DNA from: a virus
IMG/VR virus record: IMGVR_UViG_3300010150_000220
Coordinates: 1 to 21,555 of that record
Direction: 5' to 3' (one strand)
Length of the DNA: 21,555 nt
In this document: piece after piece, positions 1 to 7,514 of the stretch
How positions within the stretch are numbered: position 1 is the stretch's first letter
Layout of the letters: every line of letters starts with the position of its first letter
Position numbers and translations under genes: made by a program
Notes under the pieces: generated by a model
The model's input: the letters and a program-made list of their open reading frames with translations, nothing else
The model's database searches: none
Told to the model about the DNA's origin: nothing

Positions 1-215
1 GCACCGTCACTACCTTCAGCAAAACCTGTAGCCGCTAAAGGCTCGCCTTCTACACGCTGTCTAGCAATATCTGTGTAACGTCCAATCTTTGCGGCTGCAC
101 GAGGGCTAGACGCTAAGAAAGCATCCATCTCATCCTTCTGCGCTGGGCCAGTAAAGCCCATCTCTTTAAGGAGAGTATGTGTTTGCTGATTGGTAAAACC
201 TTTAAACTTTTTCAT
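1..215 (-). CDS. N-terminal part of a probable phage structural protein (runs off the left edge)
   Basis: The ATG is at 215-213, two bases after the stop of the preceding gene, and the frame stays open to the window edge, giving 71 codons. The peptide starts MKKFKGFTNQQTHTLLKEMG and continues with an Ala/Arg-rich helical stretch. This kind of N-terminus occurs on long proteins of marine podoviruses found after the tail genes, often presumed internal or ejected virion proteins, but the visible part is too short to assign a function. Position directly after the holin-like and membrane-anchored genes means it belongs to the same late transcript. It does not look like a lysin from what is visible. 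The frame and start are well supported; the function is a guess. Confidence 0.7.
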   Translation of the reverse strand, partial: MKKFKGFTNQQTHTLLKEMGFTGPAQKDEMDAFLASSPRAAAKIGRYTDIARQRVEGEPLAATGFAEGSDG

Positions 216-217
216 TG

Positions 218-679
218 TTACCTAGTTCCTATCCATACAAAACCAAATAGAGCACTTAAACAAAGAATAAAGAGTACAATACCTGCTGACCACTCTACAA
301 TCTTTTGTTTCATTTCTATTTGTCTGTGTTCGTGTTCTTTTTTTTGCTTACGTAAATCTGCTTCTATTTGCAGTATCTCTTCCCACTTTGACGGTCCATA
401 CATAACTGAGATATAGTCTTTTAGTTCTTTCCTCATCTGAGCTGCTTTTTCTTTAGCTTGCCAGATTTCCATAGCTTGCGCTTCTACTCCACTGCCTAAG
501 ACTTTGTACCATGCAGGTTTTTTATTCTGCTGGTCAGCAAAGTCAAGGTCAGCTATTGCACCTGCCCACTTAGAAAGCTGACCACCCATATCCTGTAAAT
601 CTTTACCAACGGCTATGCCTTTTTTTATATACCCAAAAGCTGCCGTGGCTGCAGTAATCGCAGTCACTGGATCAATCAT
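218..679 (-). CDS. Hypothetical phage protein with C-terminal transmembrane segment
   Basis: 153 aa from the preferred ATG at 679. An ATG six bases upstream (685) overlaps a GGGGAG Shine-Dalgarno, whereas 679 lies six bases after it, so I choose MIDPVTAITAATAAFGYIKK as the N-terminus. The first 20 residues are Ala/Thr rich and mildly hydrophobic. The middle (about 75-130) is charged and helical with many Lys, Glu and Gln and is probably a coiled coil. A hydrophobic segment of about 20 residues sits near the C-terminus, ending FVWIGTR. I recall similar proteins beside holin genes in marine phages, but with no established function. Small size, membrane anchor and position 24 bases after the holin-like gene would fit a lysis accessory or spanin-like role, or a membrane-associated ejection protein; this is inference. 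Confidence 0.75.
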   Translation of the reverse strand: MIDPVTAITAATAAFGYIKKGIAVGKDLQDMGGQLSKWAGAIADLDFADQQNKKPAWYKVLGSGVEAQAMEIWQAKEKAAQMRKELKDYISVMYGPSKWEEILQIEADLRKQKKEHEHRQIEMKQKIVEWSAGIVLFILCLSALFGFVWIGTR

Positions 680-703
680 AAGCATCTCCCCATTGCTTAT
701 AAA

Positions 704-952
704 TTATTTACCGAAGGTCATCCAAACTGCGGTAGCTATAAAAGTTAGTACTGCCACTGTTACCATCCTTACAGTGGTAGACCATATACTTTTCTTAGTA
801 AGTCTCCATGCATCTAGTAAGCTACGCATATCACGTAGGTCACTAGCGGCATCCTGATCTTGTAAACCTATATCAAGTAAAGCCTGTGCTGCACCCTTTT
901 TTGCTGCACGGTCTAGCATCTCTTCTAGTTGCTCTGGTGTAAGATCTACCAT
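704..952 (-). CDS. Holin-like small membrane protein
   Basis: 82 aa. The N-terminal half (1-55) is polar and helical: LTPEQLEEMLDRAAKKGA, then the pattern LLDIGLQDQDAASDLRDMRS, then a Trp/Arg segment. One hydrophobic segment follows (about 60-78, VRMVTVAVLTFIATAVWMTF), ending GK. The pattern DIGL-D-DAA-D-RD-RSLLDAWR followed by one membrane helix matches a small phage and alphaproteobacterial family I know as DUF6127-like, usually regarded as holin candidates. No endolysin is visible in the window, so a lysis role rests on size and topology only. The gene follows the last fibre gene after a 79-base gap and has only a weak ribosome binding site (AGAG). Confidence 0.6.
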   Translation of the reverse strand: MVDLTPEQLEEMLDRAAKKGAAQALLDIGLQDQDAASDLRDMRSLLDAWRLTKKSIWSTTVRMVTVAVLTFIATAVWMTFGK

Positions 953-1031
953 ATTAATTCTCTGTGTTACTTTCTAGTTGAGAGGTGCCTGTAAAAAAAG
1001 TTTAGTATGTCAATTATAATTATATGTAATG

Positions 1032-2156
1032 TTACGCATCCCATTCCATTTCTGCTTTAGTCACAGTACTAGTATACTTATAACCTTGACCTTGAAAGGA
1101 ATGAGCACTTCCTAAATCTGTAACAGGGTCTACATACCCAATCGCTTCTACGGTGTTAGTGTTCAGATCACACTTAGCTATTCTTGCACAAGTATTTCCA
1201 CCTATGGTTTCATTCTCAAATACTAAAAACACAACCCTAGATTCACTTTTAGAAGGTAGAGCACAAACTAAGTTTTTATTGTTTGGGTTATAAGTGGGGT
1301 TACCTGAACTTATTAGTATGTTATTATTGGCACTGCTAGATAATCCATTAGCCTGTGAGATTGCAGCAGCTATAACTGAGTTGTACTTAGCATAAACTAA
1401 CAGTCCATTATTGGACATACGATAATCACCAAAATCACCGCCGTCCATAACATATGATTGATTAAGAGTTGTAGTTCCATCTTGGACATAGCTTGTATAA
1501 CTTGTATAGTAAGGCCCAACCCACCATCCTTTGTAGTAGTGCATAGATATTGTACCTTGGATATTAGAACTACTTACAGACACATCCGTACCTGAAGTAA
1601 AATCAAAACCATTCATACCATACGTATACTTTTGTGAGGCATAACATCTTTTGTTAGTTCCGTTATAAGACACCATATGCCTGTAACCTCTGTTACTGAA
1701 TGTTTCAGAGTTTACATAAGTAAATCCACCTGCAAGGTTATTGGCTTGTATTTTAAATTCATATGCTGTGTTAGTACCTGCTCTATGACAGGAATACAGA
1801 TAACCATCAATATAGGTAATACTACGAATAAGACTCATAGAATTTGAATTACCAGGTGTAGTTGCTGTACCTGATCTTTCTTCTTGTGCTAGAGTATCGG
1901 GATTAAATCTATGTATATAATCATTACAACAGGCATATAACTTTCCATCATCACCTATGATCATATGGTCAACACCGTTATTGTTACCAATACTTACTGT
2001 ATTATAAAAGTCTACAGATGCTGCGATAGAAGCGTCTTTAGTGCTAACTTTTAAAATAGAAGGATAGGCGTACATATAAATATATTCTTCAGAACTAGCT
2101 GCCCCATAGCCAAATCCTTTAGCTGATGCTCCACCCATTGTCGAAAGTAAAGGCAT
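1032..2156 (-). CDS. Putative distal tail fibre or receptor-binding protein, beta-propeller-like
   Basis: 374 aa with a good ribosome binding site (AAGGA, six bases before ATG). The Gly-rich N-terminus (MPLLSTMGGASAKGFGYGAA) resembles the start of many marine-phage distal fibre proteins. The rest is beta-rich with repeated blade-like units: a Gly/Asp turn, a short strand such as GKLYAC or GYLYSC, then a polar segment. Examples begin near residues 70, 115, 160 and 250. This suggests a propeller of the kind used to bind glycans or surface protein, but I see no diagnostic motif. It is the last fibre gene before the lysis-like genes, a common place for the host-recognition protein. Annotation as fibre is moderately secure; the fold is inference. 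Confidence 0.65.
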   Translation of the reverse strand: MPLLSTMGGASAKGFGYGAASSEEYIYMYAYPSILKVSTKDASIAASVDFYNTVSIGNNNGVDHMIIGDDGKLYACCNDYIHRFNPDTLAQEERSGTATTPGNSNSMSLIRSITYIDGYLYSCHRAGTNTAYEFKIQANNLAGGFTYVNSETFSNRGYRHMVSYNGTNKRCYASQKYTYGMNGFDFTSGTDVSVSSSNIQGTISMHYYKGWWVGPYYTSYTSYVQDGTTTLNQSYVMDGGDFGDYRMSNNGLLVYAKYNSVIAAAISQANGLSSSANNNILISSGNPTYNPNNKNLVCALPSKSESRVVFLVFENETIGGNTCARIAKCDLNTNTVEAIGYVDPVTDLGSAHSFQGQGYKYTSTVTKAEMEWDA

Positions 2157-2165
2157 GTATAATCC

Positions 2166-2735
2166 TTATGCGTACTGTATAATAGATGCAAACACTGTAA
2201 ATGTAGCATCTGCTGTTTTTATAATAGTGAATGAGTAAGCATCAATACCTGAAGCATTACCTTCTGTAGGCGCTGATCCACCTTGCCATTTAGGTGTTAC
2301 TGATGATCCATCTACTTGATATGCGTTAAGATAGTATGCAGTAGACCCCTGTGTCATTAATACAGCAGAAGTCATAGATTGACCTATGGCTAAATTTGAA
2401 TTGACATTACTAAAATTAATTGTTCTATTTGCAGTTTGATTTGCTGTATAAAACTCAATTGCTTGAGTAGTAGTATCAAATGTAATTGTGCCAGTTGTAG
2501 TAGTTTGAGTAGTTACTTTTTCGTACACTTCTTCAATGTCTAGTGTGCCATTTATAGTGGCAGTGCCTGTAAGAGTAGGGCTTGCAGTAGGCGCTTTTGT
2601 ATCTAACTGCGTTTGGATTGCTGAAGTTACTCCATCTACATAGTTCAACTCAGTGGTGGTAACAGTAGCACCATCAAGTATCTGTACTTCAGCTTGAGTT
2701 AAGTCAGCTAAAGCAGATGCGGTTGTGCTCCCCAT
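2166..2735 (-). CDS. C-terminal part of an amber-interrupted tail fibre gene
   Basis: The open frame after the TAG at 2784-2786 continues in the same frame as the upstream fibre. The first possible internal start is the ATG at 2735, giving 189 aa, but it has no Shine-Dalgarno and lies inside a repeat that continues upstream (LTELAT before MGSTTASALADL in the intact paralogue at 6111-7160). The region holds two or three more ELNYVDG/QTQLD repeats, then from about residue 75 a beta-rich C-terminal domain ending FTVFASIIQYA, resembling the tip domains of marine-phage fibres and in the same position as the C-terminal domain of the paralogue. It is best read as the distal half of one 467-residue fibre. 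Whether it is translated depends on suppression or readthrough of TAG, or on a sequencing or population artefact. Confidence 0.6.
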   Translation of the reverse strand: MGSTTASALADLTQAEVQILDGATVTTTELNYVDGVTSAIQTQLDTKAPTASPTLTGTATINGTLDIEEVYEKVTTQTTTTGTITFDTTTQAIEFYTANQTANRTINFSNVNSNLAIGQSMTSAVLMTQGSTAYYLNAYQVDGSSVTPKWQGGSAPTEGNASGIDAYSFTIIKTADATFTVFASIIQYA

Positions 2736-2783
2736 AGTTGCAAGTTCTGTAAGCTCAGCATCTAAAGCTTGCTTAGCATCTAA

Positions 2784-2786
2784 CTA
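2784..2786 (-). other. In-frame amber codon interrupting a fibre gene
   Basis: On the minus strand the local reading is GCA ATC CAA ACG TAG TTA GAT GCT. The same repeat elsewhere reads CAG at this point: near 2610 (CAA ACG CAG TTA GAT) and near 6710 (CAA ACA CAG CTA GAT). The change is therefore CAG to TAG (C to T on the minus strand). The frame is open for 206 codons beyond it. Confidence 0.9.
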
Positions 2787-3569
2787 CGTTTGGATTGCTG
2801 AAGTTACGCCATCAACATAGCCAAGTTCAGTAGCTGTCAACGTAGCAGGAATGCCATCTAAGGTGTTTAACTCAGTAGCTGTAGCTGTAACCCCACTTAA
2901 TATATTAAGCTCTGCAGTAGTAGAGTTTACACCGTCTAGAAGGTTTAACTCAGTAGAAGTAGACGTAACACCTAAGTCTGACAGTTTAGAGATTGTCTTA
3001 TTTGCCTCACCACCCATGCCAGAATGATTTACACAGTAGTAATACAAAGTACTTGGCGTGTCTTGTTCAAGCTTAATCTGCGTATAAGATCCTGCACTAC
3101 CTGGCGTACCTACTGAAGTAACACCCGTAGTAAACGCACTACCACCACCATGTGTACCATTTGAAGTTGTGCTAAATAGTAGTGGGTGTCCTGCGTTAGA
3201 AGAGTCAGACTGATCAAACCTATATGTTACAGAAGGAGTAAGTAAAGCAAGTTGTTGCACAGTTCCATCAAGCGCATACTTATTGCCGCCAGAGTTTACT
3301 ACAGTGACTGCAATTGTGGCATACGGTTGCTTCGCATCTATTTGTGTTTGAACATTAGATGTAACACCGTCAACGTGGTTTAACTCTGCAGTAGTAGATG
3401 TAACACCATCTAAAATGTTAAGATCCGCTACTGCTCCTGTAAAACCATCTAGCTTATTTAACTCAGCAGCCGTAGCTGTCAAGTCATTTATTTCAGATAC
3501 ACTAATGTTTCCATCTGCCAACTCACCGCCAGTAGACATATAGTTAGCTAAATCTCTTGCTTTACTCAT
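2784..3569 (-). CDS. Tail fibre with cupredoxin-like insert, N-terminal part ending at in-frame TAG
   Basis: 261 aa with a good ribosome binding site (AAGGA upstream of ATG 3569). It starts MSKARDLANYMSTGGELADG, a common fibre N-terminus in marine phages. Residues about 28-80 carry repeats of the ELN-LDGV type. Residues about 83-193 form a different domain with the pattern of a small copper protein: H128 in a GHPLLFS motif, then C179, H182 and M185 in YYYCVNHSGMGG. Repeats resume at about 200 and run to the stop. The frame ends in the middle of a repeat at TAG, where the other copies read CAG (Gln), and lacks the C-terminal tip domain, which lies downstream in the same frame (2166-2735). If TAG acts as a stop the product is a tipless fibre, probably unable to bind its target. 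Confidence 0.75.
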   Translation of the reverse strand: MSKARDLANYMSTGGELADGNISVSEINDLTATAAELNKLDGFTGAVADLNILDGVTSTTAELNHVDGVTSNVQTQIDAKQPYATIAVTVVNSGGNKYALDGTVQQLALLTPSVTYRFDQSDSSNAGHPLLFSTTSNGTHGGGSAFTTGVTSVGTPGSAGSYTQIKLEQDTPSTLYYYCVNHSGMGGEANKTISKLSDLGVTSTSTELNLLDGVNSTTAELNILSGVTATATELNTLDGIPATLTATELGYVDGVTSAIQT

Positions 3570-3579
3570 CTGTTAATCC

Positions 3580-4077
3580 TTACGGTTTTGTAGGCCAATC
3601 ACTATCTTCAAGATCAGGCCAATTGCTGTGTGATGGTAGATCACGTAGAGCCTGACGATATGCTGTCATAGCATCTGTCATTGTTACATCTGACAGAGCA
3701 TAGAAGTCTGTCTCAGCAAGTAAACTAGCTCTTGTGTTACGGTGTCCTTCAGCAGTTCTAGCATCTAGTGTAGCTTGATATGCAGCTTCATGCTCTGCCT
3801 TGGTGGTTGTTACGCCATCTTCTGTAGTGTCAGCAAACATGTCACGAGCAACATACTTTTCTACCCAGTTACCATTACTGTCCTGCTCAACACCATCACG
3901 TACAGATGTTTGATATGCTGTAGTGGTAGCAGCAGGACTACGTAGCACTGCATCTATATTAAGTGCATCTAGTACATTACTGTTCCACACTTTAGGTAAA
4001 GACATATTAGGATTAGCTGCTCGCCATTGCCCTTGTGTTTTAACTTCACCTGTTGTTCTGTTTCTGTATTCACTCAT
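3580..4077 (-). CDS. Putative tail fibre assembly chaperone (Phage_tail_APC-like C-terminus)
   Basis: 165 aa. The C-terminal 50 residues show the pattern RASLLAETDFYALSDVTMTD followed by AYRQALRDLPSHSNWPDLED and a WP near the end. Loss of a starting Arg/Leu, Ala-Glu-Thr-Asp, then Tyr-Arg-Gln-Ala-Leu-Arg-Asp and a Pro-Trp-Pro ending is the signature of the tail assembly chaperone C-terminus (Pfam Phage_tail_APC, also seen in XkdW and fibre-assembly proteins). The N-terminal part (1-110) is polar with a repeated Tyr/Arg/Thr pattern and has no motif I recognise. It sits between two fibre genes, as expected of a protein that helps fibres fold or join the tail. The AAAGGA site lies eight bases before the ATG at 4077. 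Confidence 0.65.
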   Translation of the reverse strand: MSEYRNRTTGEVKTQGQWRAANPNMSLPKVWNSNVLDALNIDAVLRSPAATTTAYQTSVRDGVEQDSNGNWVEKYVARDMFADTTEDGVTTTKAEHEAAYQATLDARTAEGHRNTRASLLAETDFYALSDVTMTDAMTAYRQALRDLPSHSNWPDLEDSDWPTKP

Positions 4078-4130
4078 TTGATTGATCCTTTCGTCTGAGT
4101 TTGAGTAGTCCGTTAGGACGTTGCGTAGTG

Positions 4131-6104
4131 TTATGCAATTGCGTAGAAAACATATCTAGCACTAGAAGCATTTACCTGAGCATTGCTTGAACCTAGTGAA
4201 AAACCAGCGTTATAAGGGTCTACATAGTCAGTGCCTGTAGCTTCTGCTGCCTTGTTGTTTATTGTTAACACACCATCTGTTCCTGCATTAATACCTCTAC
4301 GGGTATCAAATACATTCCAATCATAGCCTGTAGTATCTACACGTTTAATTAATACAAATCTAGCACCGTTTGTAAAGCCACAATCTATTTGTTTTCCTGC
4401 AGAGCCTGACCCTGTATAATGCCCTACTTTACTTACACCATCTAGTGTTGCAAACAAATAAGCAACATAATCTTGATTGTTGCCATTTGTGTTAGCTGTA
4501 TTGTTTACAGTAAAAACACTTGCTGTTGGAGCAGTATTATTAAAGTAAGAACTTTCCCCAGATTCTGCAGTAGTTCCATTTAATCTTAACTGATAGTTTG
4601 CGGGATTGGTTCCTGAGTTTGCCCCAGAATGATATACTGCCCATTGTGATGTGGCTCCTCTTCGTTTAATCCATATCATTTCAGGCGCAACACCTAAATT
4701 ATGTTCTACGTTTTGAGCAGACGATGTTCCATCATAGCAGACAACATCAAAAAAGTGAGGTGCTCTACGCCACATCCACGATTGAAAGTCAGTATTGCTA
4801 CCACTAGAACCCCACCCATTCATGTAGTCCATACCTGCATAAATCAGATTATTAGAGGTAGCTTCTGCATCAGTATCATTTACACAAAGGTGAAATGCAA
4901 GATCATTATTAGCCCCATACCTTACTCTGTCATGTATTTCATAGTCTTGTGAACTAGAAGTGATACTTTTATGAAATGCCATATCTACTGTTTTCATAGT
5001 AGATGATTGATATGTAGGTGCCGTTCCATCTAAGTTTGCCATATCAAAAACTTCATCAGCATCTTCTGGCACTGCCATTGGGCCACGGCGTATGGCTATA
5101 TAAATATAGTCACCAATATCTCCACCAGTATTATTTCTAAATCCATCATGATTTAAGCGAATAGAAGATGTGTTATTTTCTGCACTAGTTGCCTGAAGTG
5201 TCACCTGTCTAGCATAAGTAAAATCAGGACCACCCCCAAAAGGAAAACCACGCATAGTATCTACCACTGTCCACGCAGCACCAGACATATTATAGCCTTT
5301 TATTAGTACCCATTGTGGTTCAAATCCAATATCTGCAGCAAAAGTTTTTCCAGAGTTAACAGTATATTTACCACATTTAATAATGTCTTGATCACCATCA
5401 GGGCCGAAATTACCATCACCATTATTGTGCGCCCATAAATAAGCAACATATTCACCGCCAGATTGATTTACATCGTGGTTTGTACCTAAAGTAAATTGAG
5501 TGCTAGTTGGAGCTGTATCATTCCATCTTGAATTATTGTTAGCCCGTTCATCTTGTGTATTTAGTTGCATGTAATAATCTTCTGGCGCAGTAGCATCCAT
5601 GCTTCTATGAAAAACTTGCCAAGGACCAGCACTATCTAAACGTTTTACCCAAATACATCCTGGCACACTGCCAAGATTATGGCTTACATTATGTCCTGCA
5701 GTTCCGTTACCCGTATATTTTACTACATCAAAAAACTTAGGAGCTTTACGAAATGTCCAAGAAAGATATTCAGTGTCACTAGCGTTTGTACCGCCATAGG
5801 TTCCAGTAGTAAATCCATCAGAATTAAACGAGCTTAACGCAGCAGACTGTGTTGTTAGCAGTTGAGTTGAAGCCGACATCACATACTTAGTTGCACCGTT
5901 CTCAGTATCAAAGAAGAAAGTGTTAGCAGGGATACGACCTCTTTGAATAACTAGGCCACCACTTCCTTCTAAGTCAATGTCGTTAGTGATAGCCAATGAA
6001 GAACCCGTGCCCGTATATAAATAGTTACTGAACACGTTTTCTACATTTAAAGGATCACCACCTAAACCAGAAGCAGCATTTAATACAATTTTACTAGCAG
6101 TCAT
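4131..6104 (-). CDS. Tail fibre or adhesin with duplicated DUF7483-like domain
   Basis: 657 aa. After an N-terminal attachment-like region (1-110) there are two copies of the same domain, at about 116-287 and 443-605. Each starts FRKAP-FFDVV or WRRAPHFFDVV, followed by a (H/E)HNLG-P--IW(V/I)KR motif, a W-V(F/Y)H segment, a conserved NDTAPT or NNTAPT, D/EYVAYL, and a closing W-V-DT-RG. Between and after the copies are beta-rich segments; the last ends YVFYAIA. This domain is abundant in marine-phage virion proteins and I know it as DUF7483. It is probably a receptor-binding or glycan-binding fibre part, but function is unproven. The gene follows the preceding fibre by six bases, and its own ribosome binding site is poor (GGGG), suggesting translational coupling. 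Confidence 0.75.
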   Translation of the reverse strand: MTASKIVLNAASGLGGDPLNVENVFSNYLYTGTGSSLAITNDIDLEGSGGLVIQRGRIPANTFFFDTENGATKYVMSASTQLLTTQSAALSSFNSDGFTTGTYGGTNASDTEYLSWTFRKAPKFFDVVKYTGNGTAGHNVSHNLGSVPGCIWVKRLDSAGPWQVFHRSMDATAPEDYYMQLNTQDERANNNSRWNDTAPTSTQFTLGTNHDVNQSGGEYVAYLWAHNNGDGNFGPDGDQDIIKCGKYTVNSGKTFAADIGFEPQWVLIKGYNMSGAAWTVVDTMRGFPFGGGPDFTYARQVTLQATSAENNTSSIRLNHDGFRNNTGGDIGDYIYIAIRRGPMAVPEDADEVFDMANLDGTAPTYQSSTMKTVDMAFHKSITSSSQDYEIHDRVRYGANNDLAFHLCVNDTDAEATSNNLIYAGMDYMNGWGSSGSNTDFQSWMWRRAPHFFDVVCYDGTSSAQNVEHNLGVAPEMIWIKRRGATSQWAVYHSGANSGTNPANYQLRLNGTTAESGESSYFNNTAPTASVFTVNNTANTNGNNQDYVAYLFATLDGVSKVGHYTGSGSAGKQIDCGFTNGARFVLIKRVDTTGYDWNVFDTRRGINAGTDGVLTINNKAAEATGTDYVDPYNAGFSLGSSNAQVNASSARYVFYAIA

Positions 6105-6110
6105 AGTTTA

Positions 6111-7160
6111 TTACCCCAGTGCTTGTCCAAGCGTAAATCCGTAATAGGTTGTACCACCGTCAACTGTCATAAAACCAAATACGTCTACACCTGCATTAGT
6201 AGCAGTTATTGTTGGTGCGGTAGCAGCAGCCCAGTCAACGCTTGAAGGCCATGTAATAGTTCTTGCTGAACTATCCTGTGTTATCTTTAGAATAAAAGCA
6301 GATGCTCTGCCTGATGCTGCAGGGTTACTGAATGTGTATGTTACGTTTTCGGACAGTGTGTGTGTAAATACATTACCATCACGTAGGTTAATCGTAGCTG
6401 CATTTGAACTAGATGTAATGGCAGTACTTTCCTCAACAGTACCATTGTCAAATGAAACAACTCCGTTGCTGTCTGCAGTTACAACTTTACTTGCTTCTGA
6501 TAGACCTTCTGTAGTTACGTCTACCCTGTTAAGATCAGCAACTGCTCCCGTATAACCATCTAGCTTATTTAACTCTGCTGTGCTGACAGTAGCACCATCA
6601 AGTATCTGTACTTCAGCTTCAGTTAAATCTGCTAAGGCTGCTGCAGTTGTACTTCCCATAGTTGCAAGCTCTGTTAGTTCAGCATCTAGAGCTTGTTTAG
6701 CATCTAGCTGTGTTTGCAAAGCAGATGTAACACCATCAACGTAGCCAAGCTCAGTAGCTGTCAGAGTGCCAGGAATACCATCCAGAACATTCAATTCTGC
6801 TGGTGTAGATGTAATGGCAGCGCCACCTACTTGAAGTGTAGTAGCATTAACCTCACCAGAGGAACCGTACACCACACCCTTACTATTTACAATACTTCCT
6901 GCACTAGATCCATCAAGAAGGTTTAACTCTGCTGGTGTAGATGTAATGGCAGCGCCACCAACCTGTAGTGCAGTGCTTGCATTTACTGTTGGTGCAGTTG
7001 CTGTACCTGTAAATGTAGGACTAGCTAACGGTGCAGCACCACTAATTTTACTTAGTGCTATGGCTGCACTAGCATTAATGTCTGCGTTTGTAATAGTACC
7101 ATCTGTTATATTAGTACTTGTGACATTAGTTGGTGCTGGTTGATTACCAATGTAGGGCAT
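6111..7160 (-). CDS. Tail fibre protein with ELN-LDG repeats
   Basis: 349 aa with a strong site AAGGAG nine bases before ATG. The N-terminus MPYIGNQPAPTNVTSTNITD is a common fibre start in marine phages. Residues 66-211 hold a series of short repeats built on TPAELNLLDG, TATELGYVDG, QTQLDAKQ and ADLNR or similar, probably a trimeric beta-helical or coiled shaft. Two repeats are almost identical at DNA level (see the 32-bp repeat). The C-terminal 110 residues form a beta-rich tip (TYTFSNPAASGRASAFILKI, then a WPSSVDW loop, ending TYYGFTLGQALG), a tip type frequent on phage fibres. Residues about 134-211 share a long nearly identical segment with the amber-interrupted fibre downstream. No catalytic motif is visible. 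Confidence 0.8.
   Translation of the reverse strand: MPYIGNQPAPTNVTSTNITDGTITNADINASAAIALSKISGAAPLASPTFTGTATAPTVNASTALQVGGAAITSTPAELNLLDGSSAGSIVNSKGVVYGSSGEVNATTLQVGGAAITSTPAELNVLDGIPGTLTATELGYVDGVTSALQTQLDAKQALDAELTELATMGSTTAAALADLTEAEVQILDGATVSTAELNKLDGYTGAVADLNRVDVTTEGLSEASKVVTADSNGVVSFDNGTVEESTAITSSSNAATINLRDGNVFTHTLSENVTYTFSNPAASGRASAFILKITQDSSARTITWPSSVDWAAATAPTITATNAGVDVFGFMTVDGGTTYYGFTLGQALG
6796..6827 (-). repeat. 32-bp direct repeat, copy 1 (fibre shaft)
   Basis: A 32-base stretch encoding part of GGAAITSTPAELN is identical to 6928-6959 and lies 132 bases (44 codons) from it, in the same frame. It belongs to the fibre repeat units, and near-identity at DNA level suggests recent duplication or gene conversion. 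Confidence 0.85.
6928..6959 (-). repeat. 32-bp direct repeat, copy 2 (fibre shaft)
   Basis: Second copy of the 32-base repeat of 6796-6827, encoding the same GGAAITSTPAELN segment in the shaft of the 349-aa fibre. Recombination between copies would remove or add exactly 44 codons without shifting the frame. Confidence 0.85.
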
Positions 7161-7172
7161 CTGTGTCTCTCC

Positions 7173-7505
7173 TTATGTCTGCTGTAGTACGGATACAAGG
7201 GCATCTGCACTTGACGAAGCACTACTTGTAACTTTAAGTATGTCTGTTGCTTCTAGCACAACCTTTTGATCACCGCCTATTGGAACAACTGCACCGCCAA
7301 CAGGCACTGTAGCTCCTTTAACTATATGAACACTTGTGCTTGCACTTGTGTCGGTAACAACAACATCAACTGTTATGTCTGAGGATGTTATATTTGATAC
7401 AGTCAATCCAATAACTGTAGAAGTAGTAGCAGAAGGTACAGTATAGACACTTGTTTGGCTAGTGCCTATTGCTGAACTAACTGCATTTTTAAATGTATTA
7501 GCCAT
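7173..7505 (-). CDS. Small beta-rich virion protein in the fibre cluster
   Basis: 110 aa, starting MANTFKNAVSSAIGTSQTSV, with a good ribosome binding site (AAGGA). It is almost all short beta strands separated by Thr/Ser/Gly turns (VIGLTVSNITSSDITVDVVV, then a VPVGGAVVPIGG loop and KVVLEATDILKV), with no Cys and few charged residues. Short proteins of this type are recurrent beside fibre genes of marine phages and are thought to be tail or baseplate-associated beta-sandwich proteins, but the role is unknown. The order between two fibre genes suggests a linker or a fibre accessory. I do not recognise a named family with certainty. Confidence 0.65.
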   Translation of the reverse strand: MANTFKNAVSSAIGTSQTSVYTVPSATTSTVIGLTVSNITSSDITVDVVVTDTSASTSVHIVKGATVPVGGAVVPIGGDQKVVLEATDILKVTSSASSSADALVSVLQQT

Positions 7506-7514
7506 GTTTTTTCC

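Noticed and set aside
991-1000. T-run in the same gap as a terminator on the minus strand
   Set aside because: No GC-rich inverted repeat precedes the seven T, so it lacks the stem needed.
986-1014. TTGACA in the 79-base gap before the holin-like gene, as a promoter
   Set aside because: At 17 or 18 bases downstream the sequence is CAGGCA/AGGCAC, with no -10 likeness; the AT-rich stretch is on the wrong side.
2166-2735. The 189-aa frame as an independent gene
   Set aside because: Its first ATG lies in the middle of a repeat unit that continues upstream in frame, and no ribosome binding site precedes it.
4083-4125. GTCC TAAC GGAC hairpin between two fibre genes as a terminator
   Set aside because: Four-pair stem only, with no T-run on either strand; likely chance.
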